Of a stretch of DNA of 64,000 nucleotides, positions 53,251 through 61,074 are shown one piece after another. Both the position numbers and the translations under genes were made by a program. Source of the stretch: Bdellovibrio sp. NC01. Lineage in GTDB: Bacteria; Bdellovibrionota; Bdellovibrionia; Bdellovibrionales; Bdellovibrionaceae. Positions within the stretch are counted from its first letter, which is position 1, and every line of letters begins with the position of its first letter. The stretch covers positions 3,782,001 to 3,846,000 of the forward strand of contig NZ_CP030034.1 of assembly GCF_006874625.1 (NCBI RefSeq), in the 5' to 3' direction. Under the pieces are notes generated by a model. It did not search any database. It had not been told where the DNA came from and was given only the letters and a program-made list of their open reading frames with translations.

Positions 53251-53279
53251 CCTGACCTGCAAGCTCAAAGCAGGTCAGG
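53251..53279 (+). repeat. Strong inverted repeat before the TonB-family gene
   Basis: CCTGACCTGC pairs perfectly with GCAGGTCAGG (10 bp) over a 9-nt loop. No T-run follows, so it is not a standard terminator. It may be an mRNA 3' end of nagZ, an operator, or a leader structure. Confidence 0.5.
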
Positions 53280-53333
53280 GCTCGCTATGGCCCGGGAATT
53301 GATAATGCTTCCCTTGTTGCCAGAGGAGTATCT

Positions 53334-54776
53334 ATGGGTTTCGACGTAAAAAGTGATAATGATCACGACCAAAACCAATTAAGTTTGTTTGAGATGCCTT
53401 CAATGAATTTCATTGAAGCAGAGAAATCTCAAACACAAGCAGCTCCCGTGGCGGCCCCTGCAGTGCAGTCTTCAAAAAGTTCAAACGCTTTGGATTATCA
53501 AGCCTGGGCGATGGCTCACAGTGAACCTGAACAAAGCAAAACTTCAAAGTTCATGACAATGTCGATGGCTCTGCACGCAGCAGCTATTCTTGGTATTGCC
53601 GTGATGAGCGTTCCTTTAGTTGAACAAGCTAAAACAGAAACAATCACTATTGAAATCGAAGACACTCCTGCTCCCCGTTTGCAAGCTCGTGGTGCGAAGG
53701 TTCCACCGACTCAAGGTGGTACTCCTGTCGTAGAGGAAAAACCAGCTCCCGCAGCACCAGCGAAACCAGCCGTAGCTGCAGCTGAAGCCGGTGGCCCGGG
53801 TGACGTTCTTGTTGCCGCGAAGACCGCGAAACATCCAAAAATGGCGAAAGCGGCAAAAGCGGCTGTCGCAAAATCTCCAAAAGCTAAAATCGCAGGCGCA
53901 AAAGCCTCTGCACGTAGTATCGCTCCAAAAACTCAAATTAAAGCTGTGCCGATGTCGATTGACGATATCGATGCTCCATCTTTGGATGAAGGCGAGTTGG
54001 CAAAAAATCCTGTTCGTTCAGATATGAATGAAGATTTCAATGAGGACTTTGCAAATATCGATCGCTCTCACAAAAAAGCGATTGCGCAAGAAAAAGCTGA
54101 TATGGATGCAATGGCCAATGCACTTGCAGCCGAACAAGATGATGAATTGAAATCAATTGAAGACAAAAATAAAGAAGATGCCGCTCGCTTCGCAGCTCTT
54201 CAACAGGACATGAGAAAGAACAATGCGAAAGCCATCGCTTCAGCAATTGCATCTGAGCGTGCTTCTGCTGCGGCGGCAGCACGAGCAGCCGCTGATCAAG
54301 AGGCTCGTGAAAACGCCGCTCGTCTTGCAGCCGCTAATGCAGCGAAAGCTAAATCTGGCTTAGGTGGTTCAGGTAATGGTCATGGCCGCGGAACTGGTGC
54401 GGGTGCTGGCAATAACGGTTCTTCTGATGTCGGTACGCAAGTTGCGGGAAATCCAAAAGGTGTTCGTAGCCTTGATCAACTTCGTCAAATGCCTGGCAAC
54501 CCTCGTCCACAATACGATCGCGAAGAACGTCGTCGTGGTGACCAAGGTGAAGTTGCATTCGTTGCGTGGGTAACGAAAGACGGTCATGTCACAAAATTCC
54601 GTCAGATGAAATCGACAGGTTACCAAAACTTGGATTCAAAAACTTTGGAAGCGTTGAAAAGATGGCGCTTCTACCCAGGGCAAGAAGGTTGGGTTGAGCT
54701 TCCATTCCGTTGGGACCTTAAAGGCGGCGTTCAACAAGATGGCGGCCGTTTAAGAACAAGCGTTAGCCAAAACTAA
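53334..54776 (+). CDS. TonB-family energy-transducing protein
   Basis: 480 residues. An unusually long cytoplasmic N-terminus (about 80 residues) precedes one membrane helix (about 84-102). The periplasmic stalk is rich in Ala, Lys, Pro and Glu, with a helical Ala-rich part (about 245-340) and a Gly-rich hinge. The C-terminal TonB domain ends with 'ALKRWRFYPGQEGWVELPF', the family hallmark. TonB proteins pass energy from ExbBD to outer-membrane transporters. No exbB or exbD gene is adjacent. Confidence 0.85.
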   Translation: MGFDVKSDNDHDQNQLSLFEMPSMNFIEAEKSQTQAAPVAAPAVQSSKSSNALDYQAWAMAHSEPEQSKTSKFMTMSMALHAAAILGIAVMSVPLVEQAKTETITIEIEDTPAPRLQARGAKVPPTQGGTPVVEEKPAPAAPAKPAVAAAEAGGPGDVLVAAKTAKHPKMAKAAKAAVAKSPKAKIAGAKASARSIAPKTQIKAVPMSIDDIDAPSLDEGELAKNPVRSDMNEDFNEDFANIDRSHKKAIAQEKADMDAMANALAAEQDDELKSIEDKNKEDAARFAALQQDMRKNNAKAIASAIASERASAAAAARAAADQEARENAARLAAANAAKAKSGLGGSGNGHGRGTGAGAGNNGSSDVGTQVAGNPKGVRSLDQLRQMPGNPRPQYDREERRRGDQGEVAFVAWVTKDGHVTKFRQMKSTGYQNLDSKTLEALKRWRFYPGQEGWVELPFRWDLKGGVQQDGGRLRTSVSQN

Positions 54777-54785
54777 ATTCACTTT

Positions 54786-55679
54786 CTAATTCCACTGAGC
54801 ACGCAATCGATCCAAGAATCTTCTTGCAGGCATGCTCAGTGTTTTTCCCTTCTTCGTAGCTAACCACAATTTAAATACATGCGGCTCTTCAACATTGATC
54901 TCGTGCAGTTGGCCGCTCTTGATTTCTTTATCCACCATGAAGCGTGATAGATAAGCGATACCGCCACCCGACAGGCAGATGCGTTTTTGTTCTTCTTGCC
55001 CACTGACTTCGATCCCCACGCGTGGCATTTCACCGAAGAGTTCTAATAAAACACGCGAAGCACGCTTCTGCCCGATCGCCCCTACGGAAGAGATATATCC
55101 AACTTTACTCAAGACCTTCTTAATCGTTGCGGCTTGGTTTACGCCTTTGCATTCTTGCCAAACTTCAGGCTGAACAACTAAGGCCATCGGCTCTTCATGA
55201 AGAGCTTCGTAATTAATTTGCGGAGTTAATACTTTCGCAAACAACAAACCAAATTCATACTCATCAGCTAAAACAGAATTAATAATTTCATCCGGCGTAC
55301 CAATCGAAATCACAGGTACAACTAAGGGAAAATCTTTTCGGAAGCTCTGCAACTGCTGCAGAATTAAATAATTCATAATGTGATCGGTCGTCGCCAGTCG
55401 CAGAGGACCTTCGCAGACCTCTTGCTCGCCATTACAAATTTCATTGATTTTGCGCACAGTCTGAAAAAGCTGCTCGCACTGACGGAAGACTTCCTGACCC
55501 GTGGGAGTTAACTGCACGCCCTGTTTAGAACGATTAAACAGCTTCACCCCTGTGTTTTCTTCAAGAAGGGCCACAGAGCGGCTGAGTGCGGATTGGCTGA
55601 TATTCAAGCGCTTCGCGGCGTCGGTGAAACGACCGTCTTTCGCAACCTCAAAGAATACGCGTAGATAATTAAGTTCCAT
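54786..55679 (-). CDS. LysR-family transcriptional regulator
   Basis: 297 residues with the LysR helix-turn-helix at the N-terminus ('RLNISQSALSRSVALLEENTGVKLFNR') and a two-lobe effector domain from about residue 90. It is divergent from the secreted protein gene starting at 55800, with an ATC-N9-GAT box in the shared gap. By LysR practice it probably represses itself and activates that neighbour in response to a small molecule. Confidence 0.95.
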   Translation of the reverse strand: MELNYLRVFFEVAKDGRFTDAAKRLNISQSALSRSVALLEENTGVKLFNRSKQGVQLTPTGQEVFRQCEQLFQTVRKINEICNGEQEVCEGPLRLATTDHIMNYLILQQLQSFRKDFPLVVPVISIGTPDEIINSVLADEYEFGLLFAKVLTPQINYEALHEEPMALVVQPEVWQECKGVNQAATIKKVLSKVGYISSVGAIGQKRASRVLLELFGEMPRVGIEVSGQEEQKRICLSGGGIAYLSRFMVDKEIKSGQLHEINVEEPHVFKLWLATKKGKTLSMPARRFLDRLRAQWN

Positions 55680-55695
55680 ATCTGCCCTCGTCCTT

Positions 55696-55737
55696 ACATC
55701 TAATTTTTAGATAGATATCATATAATACATCTAATTT
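55696..55737. promoter_or_regulatory. LysR-type operator with two direct repeats
   Basis: ATCTAATTTTTAGAT (55698-55712) is a 15-bp palindrome that exactly fits the LysR box ATC-N9-GAT. The 11-mer ACATCTAATTT in it (55696-55706) recurs at 55727-55737, 31 bases or about three helical turns away, as expected for recognition and activation sites. Confidence 0.65.
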
Positions 55738-55799
55738 ACATAACGAATTGCGTCGCATAGAAAAGCTTCAAGTTAATAACCAAACCCACGGAGATTTAT

Positions 55800-56327
55800 A
55801 TGAAACTTTCAGCATTCTTTTCGATGTTAGTAACAACTCTTTTTCTGGCTCCAGCAGCTTTCGCTCACCCGGGCACAAACACTCTGACTTGTACTGCGAA
55901 AAATGGCGTCACAGCATTTAGACTTCACCGCTTCAACAGCACTGGTTGGATGGCACCGTTGATGGATGTCACTTACCAAGGCAAGACATACAATTTCCGC
56001 CCTGAAGATGAAGAGAACACGTTTGGTGAAACAATCCACGATTCACCGATGGGCATTATCTATGTCACTGCGGGTGTACGTGATCCGCAATACAGCAACT
56101 TCACGGTGAAAGCGATTCCGCAAACTGTTCAAGCTTTCGATATGGATGGCAACCCAGTGAAATGGGATTTGCAAAAGGCCAATGACGAGTGCAGCGATTC
56201 AAATGGTAAAGCGAAATTCCAGGGCGTGTTTAAAGGCTACATGCAGCTAGATTCTAAAACGACATTGGATATGGATGCGCAAATCATGGATTGCGAACTT
56301 GAATACAACAGCGGAATGGCGTGCTAG
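55800..56327 (+). CDS. Secreted protein, probable LysR target
   Basis: 175 residues with a signal peptide (MKLSAFFSMLVTTLFLAPAAFA). The mature part is strand-rich with four cysteines, two near the start and end ('LTCTAKNG', 'GMAC') that may link the termini. It contains 'PEDEENTFGETIHDSPMG', an acidic stretch that could bind metal; that is only a guess. No family recognised. It faces the LysR gene and is followed by a strong terminator. Confidence 0.75.
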   Translation: MKLSAFFSMLVTTLFLAPAAFAHPGTNTLTCTAKNGVTAFRLHRFNSTGWMAPLMDVTYQGKTYNFRPEDEENTFGETIHDSPMGIIYVTAGVRDPQYSNFTVKAIPQTVQAFDMDGNPVKWDLQKANDECSDSNGKAKFQGVFKGYMQLDSKTTLDMDAQIMDCELEYNSGMAC

Positions 56328-56400
56328 TTCTGCTTGCCAGAATCAGAAGTCATCACTCTTCTTAGCGTCTTGGCGATCCACCTAGTGGGATCTATCTTAG

Positions 56401-56450
56401 CCTGCTACCTTTTCGATAAAATTCGAAGAGGTGGTGGGTTTTCTTTTTTT
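56401..56450 (+). terminator. Terminator after the LysR-target gene
   Basis: CCTGCTACCTTTTCGA and TCGAAGAGGTGGTGGG form a 16-bp stem with several G-T pairs over a 6-nt loop, followed by TTTTCTTTTTTT. This is a strong plus-strand terminator. Confidence 0.88.
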
Positions 56451-56559
56451 AAATATAAGTAGTTGATGCTCGAAAAGAGCAAAAGACTCCGTTAGGGCAT
56501 CGACCAGGGCATCGACGAGCTGGAATAAGCTCGCTAAGAATTCGAAAAAGACAAAAAGG
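56451..56559 (+). other. Gene-free segment between two terminators with hairpins and a 12-base tandem repeat
   Basis: Between the terminators at 56401-56450 and 56560-56592 there is no open frame of note. It has the hairpin TGCTC-GAAAA-GAGCA (56467-56481) and a near-perfect tandem repeat of AGGGCATCGAC (56494-56504 and 56506-56516). A GAGC/GCTC hairpin follows. It could be a small RNA whose own terminator is the downstream one. No promoter is convincing. Confidence 0.35.
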
Positions 56560-56592
56560 AAAAGCCTTTGGCCATTTGACCAAAGGCTTTTT
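56560..56592. terminator. Bidirectional terminator
   Basis: AAAAGCCTTTGG pairs perfectly with CCAAAGGCTTTT (12 bp) over an 8-nt loop, with T-runs on both strands. It ends the minus-strand 42-residue gene and any plus-strand transcript of the 56451-56559 segment. Confidence 0.92.
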
Positions 56593-56623
56593 TATTATCT
56601 AAATACTTAAATTTACTAAAGAA

Positions 56624-56752
56624 CTAGTCTTTGAAAAGAGCTTTAGCAGATTTTGTAGAGCCTTTTGTGCGAAGAGCAGCTTTACGTTTTTTACCGCTAG
56701 TAGATTTTTTCTTTTCGCGAATGTACTCAGTTTTTTTTGTTTTAGAAGCCAT
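56624..56752 (-). CDS. Small basic protein, 42 residues
   Basis: The minus strand reads ATG GCT TCT AAA at 56752 and stops at TAG 56624, giving 42 residues. The ribosome site AGGTGA sits five bases upstream, and a terminator lies 32 bases downstream, so it is a real transcription unit. It starts MASKTKKTEYIREKKKS and has 16 lysines or arginines, mostly in the first half. Similar tiny Lys/Arg-rich proteins are common in delta-type bacteria and may bind nucleic acid or the ribosome. That role is inferred from charge only. Confidence 0.8.
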   Translation of the reverse strand: MASKTKKTEYIREKKKSTSGKKRKAALRTKGSTKSAKALFKD

Positions 56753-56788
56753 TGTTCACCTCTTATTATTGACAGAACGAGTTAGTTA

Positions 56789-57610
56789 TCAAAACGGAAT
56801 CACCAAGTCAACCGAATGCCTATAATCTCCAGACTTTTCAGTATTTCCCTGATAGGCGTAGTTTATTTGGAATCTAGGGCCATTAAAACCAACTCCGGCG
56901 GTCAAAAGCTGCCTAGAATCGTCGGTATCGTTCGAATAACCGAAGCGCGTGATGATAAATTTATTCAAATAAGTCTCCAATCCGACCCCATAAAAGGACT
57001 CTGAAGTCGCATCGACACGGAAACGGATGGAATTTTGGTAGATAAAGTTAAATCCCGCCCCCACAGAGGTTTTTTCACGAAACTCTTTCGGGATATTGTC
57101 CTGCTCGCCCAAAAGGTTGTACCCCACAAGCCCAATCCCCAGATTTGAAAACGGCGTGTACAGGAAGCCCAAATCCACGTTGGTTTGCGAATACGATGCG
57201 TTCGGGATTTTTTGTTCAGTGTAGTGGCCCGTTAAACCCATCGAGAATTTTTCAACCACGAAGTCAGCTAACGTCACCGCGATGTCTTGCTGTTTCAAAT
57301 CACCAAAACTGCTTGTCGATTTTTTTTGTACGTAAGACAGCCCCGCAGGCACAACACTTTCAGTGGTGTTATCGCTTAAGCTCGCTGCAAATTCGTCCTT
57401 CGCAAAAGAAGTGAAAAGAAAACGACCTTTGAGATGTGGCAAAGTCGCGGAATTTAACAAAAGGGCATCGCCAGGCTCTATAGACCCACGGCCAGTTCCA
57501 CCGCTCGCGGCAGAGATGGAGGAGTTATAAACTTGGGCCGAAGCCACGTTCAGGCTAAGATAAACAAGTAAAAAAACAGGAAGTTTAATTAAGCTCAAAG
57601 GACGGAGCAT
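56789..57610 (-). CDS. Outer-membrane beta-barrel protein (PorV/PorQ-like or OMP of unknown type)
   Basis: 273 residues with a signal peptide (to about residue 25, ASA). The mature chain opens with 'SAASGGTGRGSIEPGDALLLNSATL', as in proteins related to PorV and FadL. It then alternates strands and short turns and ends in phenylalanine (…VDLVIPF), typical of an outer-membrane barrel. Its start codon overlaps that of the divergent M23 peptidase through CATG, and its ribosome site (GAGGTGA) lies inside the other gene. Confidence 0.75.
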   Translation of the reverse strand: MLRPLSLIKLPVFLLVYLSLNVASAQVYNSSISAASGGTGRGSIEPGDALLLNSATLPHLKGRFLFTSFAKDEFAASLSDNTTESVVPAGLSYVQKKSTSSFGDLKQQDIAVTLADFVVEKFSMGLTGHYTEQKIPNASYSQTNVDLGFLYTPFSNLGIGLVGYNLLGEQDNIPKEFREKTSVGAGFNFIYQNSIRFRVDATSESFYGVGLETYLNKFIITRFGYSNDTDDSRQLLTAGVGFNGPRFQINYAYQGNTEKSGDYRHSVDLVIPF

Positions 57611-58718
57611 GATGATTCACCTCGTTGTACGACAGCTGTGTGCATTTCTTTTAGCACTGACATCCTACCAATCGGTCCAGGCGGCAAACAACAACTTTGC
57701 TGCAAAACCTATTCGTTCTGGCGATACATTGATCGGAATTCTAGCGAAAAATGGTTTCACGGGTCGCGAGCGCGAAGTAGTTTTGAGTTCGCATGCAGGC
57801 CTACGCCAACTTTTCCTGACTCTCGATACAAAATATTTAGTGCGCCGTGATGCAGGTGAAACTGAATTGCGTGTTTTCGACTCGCAAACAGCAGCAGCTT
57901 TCCGTATTTTGAAAAAAGGCGGCAAAGTCAGCGCATTCCCCTACATTCCAAACTACAAAATCACTCTTGAACGAATTGACGGTCGCATTCACGGCTCTAT
58001 TTTGGGAAGCATCCTTGCGAAAATCGACAGCAACTTCGTCGCAAGTCGTTTCACTGATGCCTATGCGTTTGATATCAGATCGGCTCGGGATCTAAAACGT
58101 GGCGCAAACTATTGGTTCACGGTGCAAAAGAAATATGAAAGCGGTCACTTCATTAAGTACGGCGAAATTATGCAAACGTCGTTGGAAATTGACGGCCGTG
58201 ACGTGCGCAAACGTTTCGTGAAAAATCCAGACGGTGGCGTCTTCTTTAATAGTGATGATTTGCTAGAAAAAAGACCTTTGTATGCACCAGTGAATTACTT
58301 AAAAATCGCAAGCACCTTCCAACCGAATCGCCTGCATCCGATCACGGGTCGCAGACAACCTCACTTGGGAGTTGATTTTGAATTGCCAAAAGGTGAACCG
58401 GTGTTAGCTGCTCGTAAAGGTGTTGTAGTTCGTTACGGCAATAACCACGCGGCAGGAAATTACATCGTTCTGCTTCACTCGAACGGAATGGAAACAGCTT
58501 ACGATCATCTTTATAAGATTGATAAAAAGATTCGTCAGGGTCTGAAAGTAAATGCCGGTGAAAAGATCGCAGAGGTTGGTTGTACAGGTTACTGCACTCG
58601 CGCGCATTTGCATTTCGCAGTAAAAACAAAGGGCCGAATGGTCGACCCTTTAAATTACATCAAAGCTTATCCGTATCACATGGAAGAGCAGCTTGAAGCT
58701 CGCGTAGCTAAAAACTAG
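57609..58718 (+). CDS. M23-family peptidoglycan metallopeptidase
   Basis: 369 residues with a signal peptide (to about residue 25, VQAA). Residues about 36-110 resemble an opacity/LysM-like binding region ('PIRSGDTLIGILAKNGF'). The M23 catalytic domain is complete: H252-L-G-V-D256 and H333-L-H335, the zinc ligands that EnvC lacks. It should cut peptide cross-links in peptidoglycan, of prey or self. It could start at either of two ATG codons (57609, 57612). The ribosome site is GGACGGAG. Confidence 0.92.
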   Translation: MMIHLVVRQLCAFLLALTSYQSVQAANNNFAAKPIRSGDTLIGILAKNGFTGREREVVLSSHAGLRQLFLTLDTKYLVRRDAGETELRVFDSQTAAAFRILKKGGKVSAFPYIPNYKITLERIDGRIHGSILGSILAKIDSNFVASRFTDAYAFDIRSARDLKRGANYWFTVQKKYESGHFIKYGEIMQTSLEIDGRDVRKRFVKNPDGGVFFNSDDLLEKRPLYAPVNYLKIASTFQPNRLHPITGRRQPHLGVDFELPKGEPVLAARKGVVVRYGNNHAAGNYIVLLHSNGMETAYDHLYKIDKKIRQGLKVNAGEKIAEVGCTGYCTRAHLHFAVKTKGRMVDPLNYIKAYPYHMEEQLEARVAKN

Positions 58719-60037
58719 TTACGCGTGCAAATGCTGATATAGTTACCGCAACGTTTCGTTGGAATCGTTGACGTCATATAGGCACCCGCTGAAAGAAGCG
58801 AGTTAAAACACTCACCATAAACAGCTTCTGGCGTACCAGCAGTGCTGCCTGGATTATTTGAAGTCGTATAATAGTTCACGCCTGAAGCGGCACCATTCAC
58901 AAGATCTTCGTTATAACAAGACACGCCACCTTTAGGCACCACGCACTTCAAGATTGGATTTACATCCCATAGATCCGCGCGAATTTGGCGACGAACAACT
59001 TCAAGTTCAGCCAGGTAACTGCCAGTTAAAGTCGCATAGTTCACCGCTGGACAATAAGTCGCAGCATCTTGCGCACGCACAACTAAATACTGGCGAGTAC
59101 AGTTCCAACTTCCTGAAACTGAGCCTGTTGAAAGATCCGTCTCTGTAATACCTTGCAATTGATTCGCTGGCAAAATACGCGAAGCTTCCGCAGAACGATT
59201 CGCTGGTTGACCAAAACCAAGTTTATATGCGCGACCGTAAGCCGTTTTCATCGGTGACGTTGAGCTTGGACCACGAATCACATTTGGATCTGAAGAACTG
59301 TTTAAATAAGAAAGAACAAGAGCGCCGTCATTCGCAAGAACGTTTCTAAAGCCTTGCGCGATACCTTGATCCGTATTGAATTTCATCGTCGCTTCAACAA
59401 CTCGCGCATCTGGAGAGAATGGGAAATAGCTGATATACGGAGCAGCTTTCGCCGTGTTCAAACTTGTCATGATCAACGAATCAGTCAAAGTACTAGCTAA
59501 ACCAACAACATCCGTACCCAAAGTTACTGAAGTTGAAGACGAGTACACATTCAATAAATTTGTTTTCGAACGAATTGCCAAGTTCGCAACAGCGTCTTTA
59601 TTCGCTGGCGAGTCCGCTAAGAAATTCGCGTATTGCTCTTTGCTGATTGTAGTTGCTGGATAGTTTGGCTTGAAATTGTCTGGATTATCCACGTAAGTGA
59701 AGAACGCATCATTCAACTTAATGCCGCCCGTCGAGTAAGCGCCTGCTTTTAACGAGAAAAACGCTTCCTGACCTGTCAGTGAAGATTCAGCACATGAGTT
59801 GTAAGTGATCGTATCGACCGTCGCGTCGAAGGCGAATGGAATAGCAGCTACTTTGGCTCCGGTTGCGGAACCGTATTTAGCTGAAAGCGCCGCATCGACC
59901 GCTGCAGAGCTGATCTCATCATCTAGTGATGAGTCAAAACCCGCCTTACCGCAGTTTTGAAACGACACGACAAGAACGCCAGAAGCGATGATGCCTCCAA
60001 ACGCACGCCACGTCGCTTTATTCAAACGTACTTTCAT
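58715..60037 (-). CDS. Probable surface lipoprotein with SFQNCG lipobox
   Basis: 440 residues from ATG at 60037, with GGGGGAA upstream; an in-frame start 36 bases earlier has none. A short basic N-terminus and hydrophobic segment end in 'VVSFQNCG' with Cys29. This is not a textbook lipobox, but I recall the FQNC motif in many Bdellovibrio exported proteins. The mature chain contains several cysteines and 'GSWNCTRQYLVVRAQDAATYCP'. The function is unknown. The stop codon overlaps that of the M23 gene in CTAG. Confidence 0.75.
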   Translation of the reverse strand: MKVRLNKATWRAFGGIIASGVLVVSFQNCGKAGFDSSLDDEISSAAVDAALSAKYGSATGAKVAAIPFAFDATVDTITYNSCAESSLTGQEAFFSLKAGAYSTGGIKLNDAFFTYVDNPDNFKPNYPATTISKEQYANFLADSPANKDAVANLAIRSKTNLLNVYSSSTSVTLGTDVVGLASTLTDSLIMTSLNTAKAAPYISYFPFSPDARVVEATMKFNTDQGIAQGFRNVLANDGALVLSYLNSSSDPNVIRGPSSTSPMKTAYGRAYKLGFGQPANRSAEASRILPANQLQGITETDLSTGSVSGSWNCTRQYLVVRAQDAATYCPAVNYATLTGSYLAELEVVRRQIRADLWDVNPILKCVVPKGGVSCYNEDLVNGAASGVNYYTTSNNPGSTAGTPEAVYGECFNSLLSAGAYMTSTIPTKRCGNYISICTRN

Positions 60038-60167
60038 GGACAATTCCCCCGAACTATAGACTATCAGACTCATCGGAGTTTAGTTGATAAAACACAAGTG
60101 ATTTCTCAAGTTAAGACAACGCTCATTATGGCTTGTCTTAGAATGAAACGTTTGAGAAAAATAAGGG

Positions 60168-61049
60168 ATGCAAAAAGTAAAAAAAGCCATCATTCCAGCA
60201 GCGGGTTTAGGTACAAGATTTCTTCCGGCAACTAAAACGGTTCCCAAGGAAATGCTGACTATCGTAGACGCGCCAATCATTCTTTACGTGGTGGAAGAGG
60301 CCGTTAAAGCAGGAATCGAGGACATCGTCCTTATCGCTGGCCGTGGCAAACACGCGATTGAAGACTTTTTCGATACTTCTTACGAACTTGAAGACAAACT
60401 TGCGAAAGATGGCAAAGAAAAGCTATTGGAACGCGTAACAAGAATTCGCGACAAAGCCAACATCATCAGTATTCGCCAAAAACAAGCTTTGGGTTTAGGA
60501 CATGCAGTTCTGTGCGGTCTTCCGATCATCGGTAAAGAGCCCTTTGCAGTTCTTTTGGGTGACGAAATTACGATGGAAGCAAACGGCGAACCGAACGTCA
60601 CTGAACGTTTGGTAAAATCGTTCGAACAAACTGGCGTTTCAACTATTTCGGTGATGAAAGTTGGCGATAAAGACGTTTCAAAATACGGTATCGCGGAAGT
60701 CGAAGAAAATAACTCTGGCTTCTTCAAAGTGAATTCGTTGATTGAAAAACCTAAACCAGAACAAACGAAAAGCCGTTGGGCCCTGCCAGGTCGTTATGTC
60801 TTCGACAATGCGATCATGGATATCCTGCAAAACGCGAAACCGACTTTGAACGGTGAGATCCAACTGACTGACAGCATGAAGATTTTGTGTGAACAACGCG
60901 GTCTAAATGCCATGACATTCACTTCGGATCGTTACGATGCGGGTGACAAGCTTGGATATTTGCAGGCAAACATCGAACTAGCCTTGAAGAATCCTGAATT
61001 AAGTAAAGAATTAAAGAGTTACCTTCACGACCTAGTTAAGACTTTCTAG
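60168..61049 (+). CDS. galU: UTP-glucose-1-phosphate uridylyltransferase
   Basis: 293 residues with the GalU signature 'PAAGLGTRFLPATKTVPKEML' region (residues 11-31) and the expected length. 'GLGHAVLC', 'LLGDE' and the C-terminal 'YDAGDKLGYLQA' also match. It makes UDP-glucose for lipopolysaccharide and other glycans in the cytoplasm. The ATAAGGG directly before the ATG leaves almost no spacer, so translation may be weak or an upstream start is missed. Confidence 0.95.
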   Translation: MQKVKKAIIPAAGLGTRFLPATKTVPKEMLTIVDAPIILYVVEEAVKAGIEDIVLIAGRGKHAIEDFFDTSYELEDKLAKDGKEKLLERVTRIRDKANIISIRQKQALGLGHAVLCGLPIIGKEPFAVLLGDEITMEANGEPNVTERLVKSFEQTGVSTISVMKVGDKDVSKYGIAEVEENNSGFFKVNSLIEKPKPEQTKSRWALPGRYVFDNAIMDILQNAKPTLNGEIQLTDSMKILCEQRGLNAMTFTSDRYDAGDKLGYLQANIELALKNPELSKELKSYLHDLVKTF

Positions 61050-61074
61050 AACTTTGACAGAATAAGAGGCCCGT

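Noticed and set aside
56494-56516. Tandem AGGGCATCGAC repeat as a CRISPR remnant
   Set aside because: Only two short copies with a single spacer base and no cas genes nearby.
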